From Planctomycetaceae bacterium (GTDB lineage Bacteria > Planctomycetota > Planctomycetia > Pirellulales > UBA1268): 5,987 bases of DNA. Positions 5,727 through 5,987 of the stretch are shown here, piece after piece; position 1 is the first letter of the stretch; every line of letters begins with the position of its first letter. The notes under the pieces were generated by a model, which did not search any database, was not told the DNA's origin, and saw only the letters and a list, made by a program, of their open reading frames with translations. Both the position numbers and the translations under genes were made by a program. The stretch covers positions 1 to 5,987 of the forward strand of contig NZNR01000112.1 of NCBI GenBank assembly GCA_002694955.1, in the 5' to 3' direction.

Positions 5727-5987
5727 CTATGCACTATTACTCAGATTTCTATCACGTTTTTTATAAAATGGATCGAGTGGATAGCAACCACTCACGATTC
5801 CTTTTCGGGCCGATGTTGTGCAGTCACTGAACGTGCGGCATATCCTCTTTCGTGGCATCGTTCGCCCAGCCAAGACATCAGCTGGTAACTCTGGGTAGGA
5901 CAAGACCATGCGGCCAAGCCCAATAGAATCAGCCCATCCTCTTTGGATGACCTCCTGCGATACGTGCGGCAACCATTCTTGAAGATA
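5727..5987 (-). CDS. NADH:flavin oxidoreductase (Old Yellow Enzyme family), C-terminal fragment
   Basis: The frame is open to the right window edge, so the start lies outside; the visible end is TAG 5727-5729. The 86 visible residues begin Y-L-Q-E-W-L-P-H-V. They contain [10 protein letters not shown] (the end of the FMN-binding TIM barrel, where G-R contacts the FMN phosphate in this family), L-S-Y-P-E-L-P-A-D, then [10 protein letters not shown] and [10 protein letters not shown]. This matches the C-terminus of Old Yellow Enzyme-like reductases related to 2,4-dienoyl-CoA reductase. Three cysteines are spaced C-x5-C-x11-C. The last spacing equals that of the 4Fe-4S reductases, but the full four-cysteine pattern is absent, so a cluster is doubtful. 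The protein is presumably cytoplasmic, reducing an activated alkene with NAD(P)H; the substrate is unknown. It lies upstream of, and in the same direction as, the glycerate kinase gene (84-base gap), so the two may be cotranscribed. Confidence 0.78.
   Translation of the reverse strand, partial: YLQEWLPHVSQEVIQRGWADSIGLGRMVLSYPELPADVLAGRTMPRKRICRTFSDCTTSARKGIVSGCYPLDPFYKKRDRNLSNSA

Overview
The window looks like part of a bacterial chromosome, or a metagenome contig, of the Planctomycetota or a close PVC relative. The evidence is indirect. It includes a Tat-exported TIM-barrel protein of the hydroxypyruvate-isomerase type, a secreted metallophosphoesterase with a LamG-like C-terminus, a glycerate 2-kinase of the MOFRL type with planctomycete-like wording, and an Old Yellow Enzyme tail of a kind I associate with the same group. 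This assignment rests on remembered family patterns; no search was run.

Layout. Positions 2-340 hold an internal piece of an M1-family aminopeptidase (the ABC-2 permease/M1 fusion type), open at the left edge on the + strand. At about 319-342 it collides tail to tail with a minus-strand UDP-glucuronate decarboxylase-like gene (316-870). Both genes are cut inside their conserved domains at the same spot, and the join lies in a short stretch readable as Y-G-P-Y on either strand. By hand count the left piece is about 36% GC (1-320) and the decarboxylase side about 47% (361-870). This is the strongest anomaly here. It is best explained by a chimeric assembly or amplification join, or less likely by a real rearrangement.

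Positions 871-1053 are a divergent intergenic region with a small GAAACAC direct repeat and a clear Shine-Dalgarno for the next gene. On the + strand follow a Tat-signal Hyi-like TIM-barrel protein (1054-1989) and, 38 bases later, a secreted calcineurin-like phosphoesterase with a C-terminal LamG-like domain (2028-4160). They probably form one transcription unit for extracytoplasmic sugar or phosphoester chemistry. On the minus strand are a full-length glycerate 2-kinase (4164-5642), with its stop only 3 bases from the phosphoesterase stop, and the C-terminal end of an NADH:flavin oxidoreductase (5727-5987), which runs off the right edge and lies 84 bases upstream of the kinase.

The hydroxypyruvate-isomerase fold and glycerate kinase could both touch three-carbon acid metabolism. 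However, the isomerase-like protein carries an export signal and the kinase should be cytoplasmic, so a shared pathway is not demonstrated. I see no tRNA, rRNA, CRISPR array, insertion sequence or convincing rho-independent terminator, and no clear undescribed multi-gene system.
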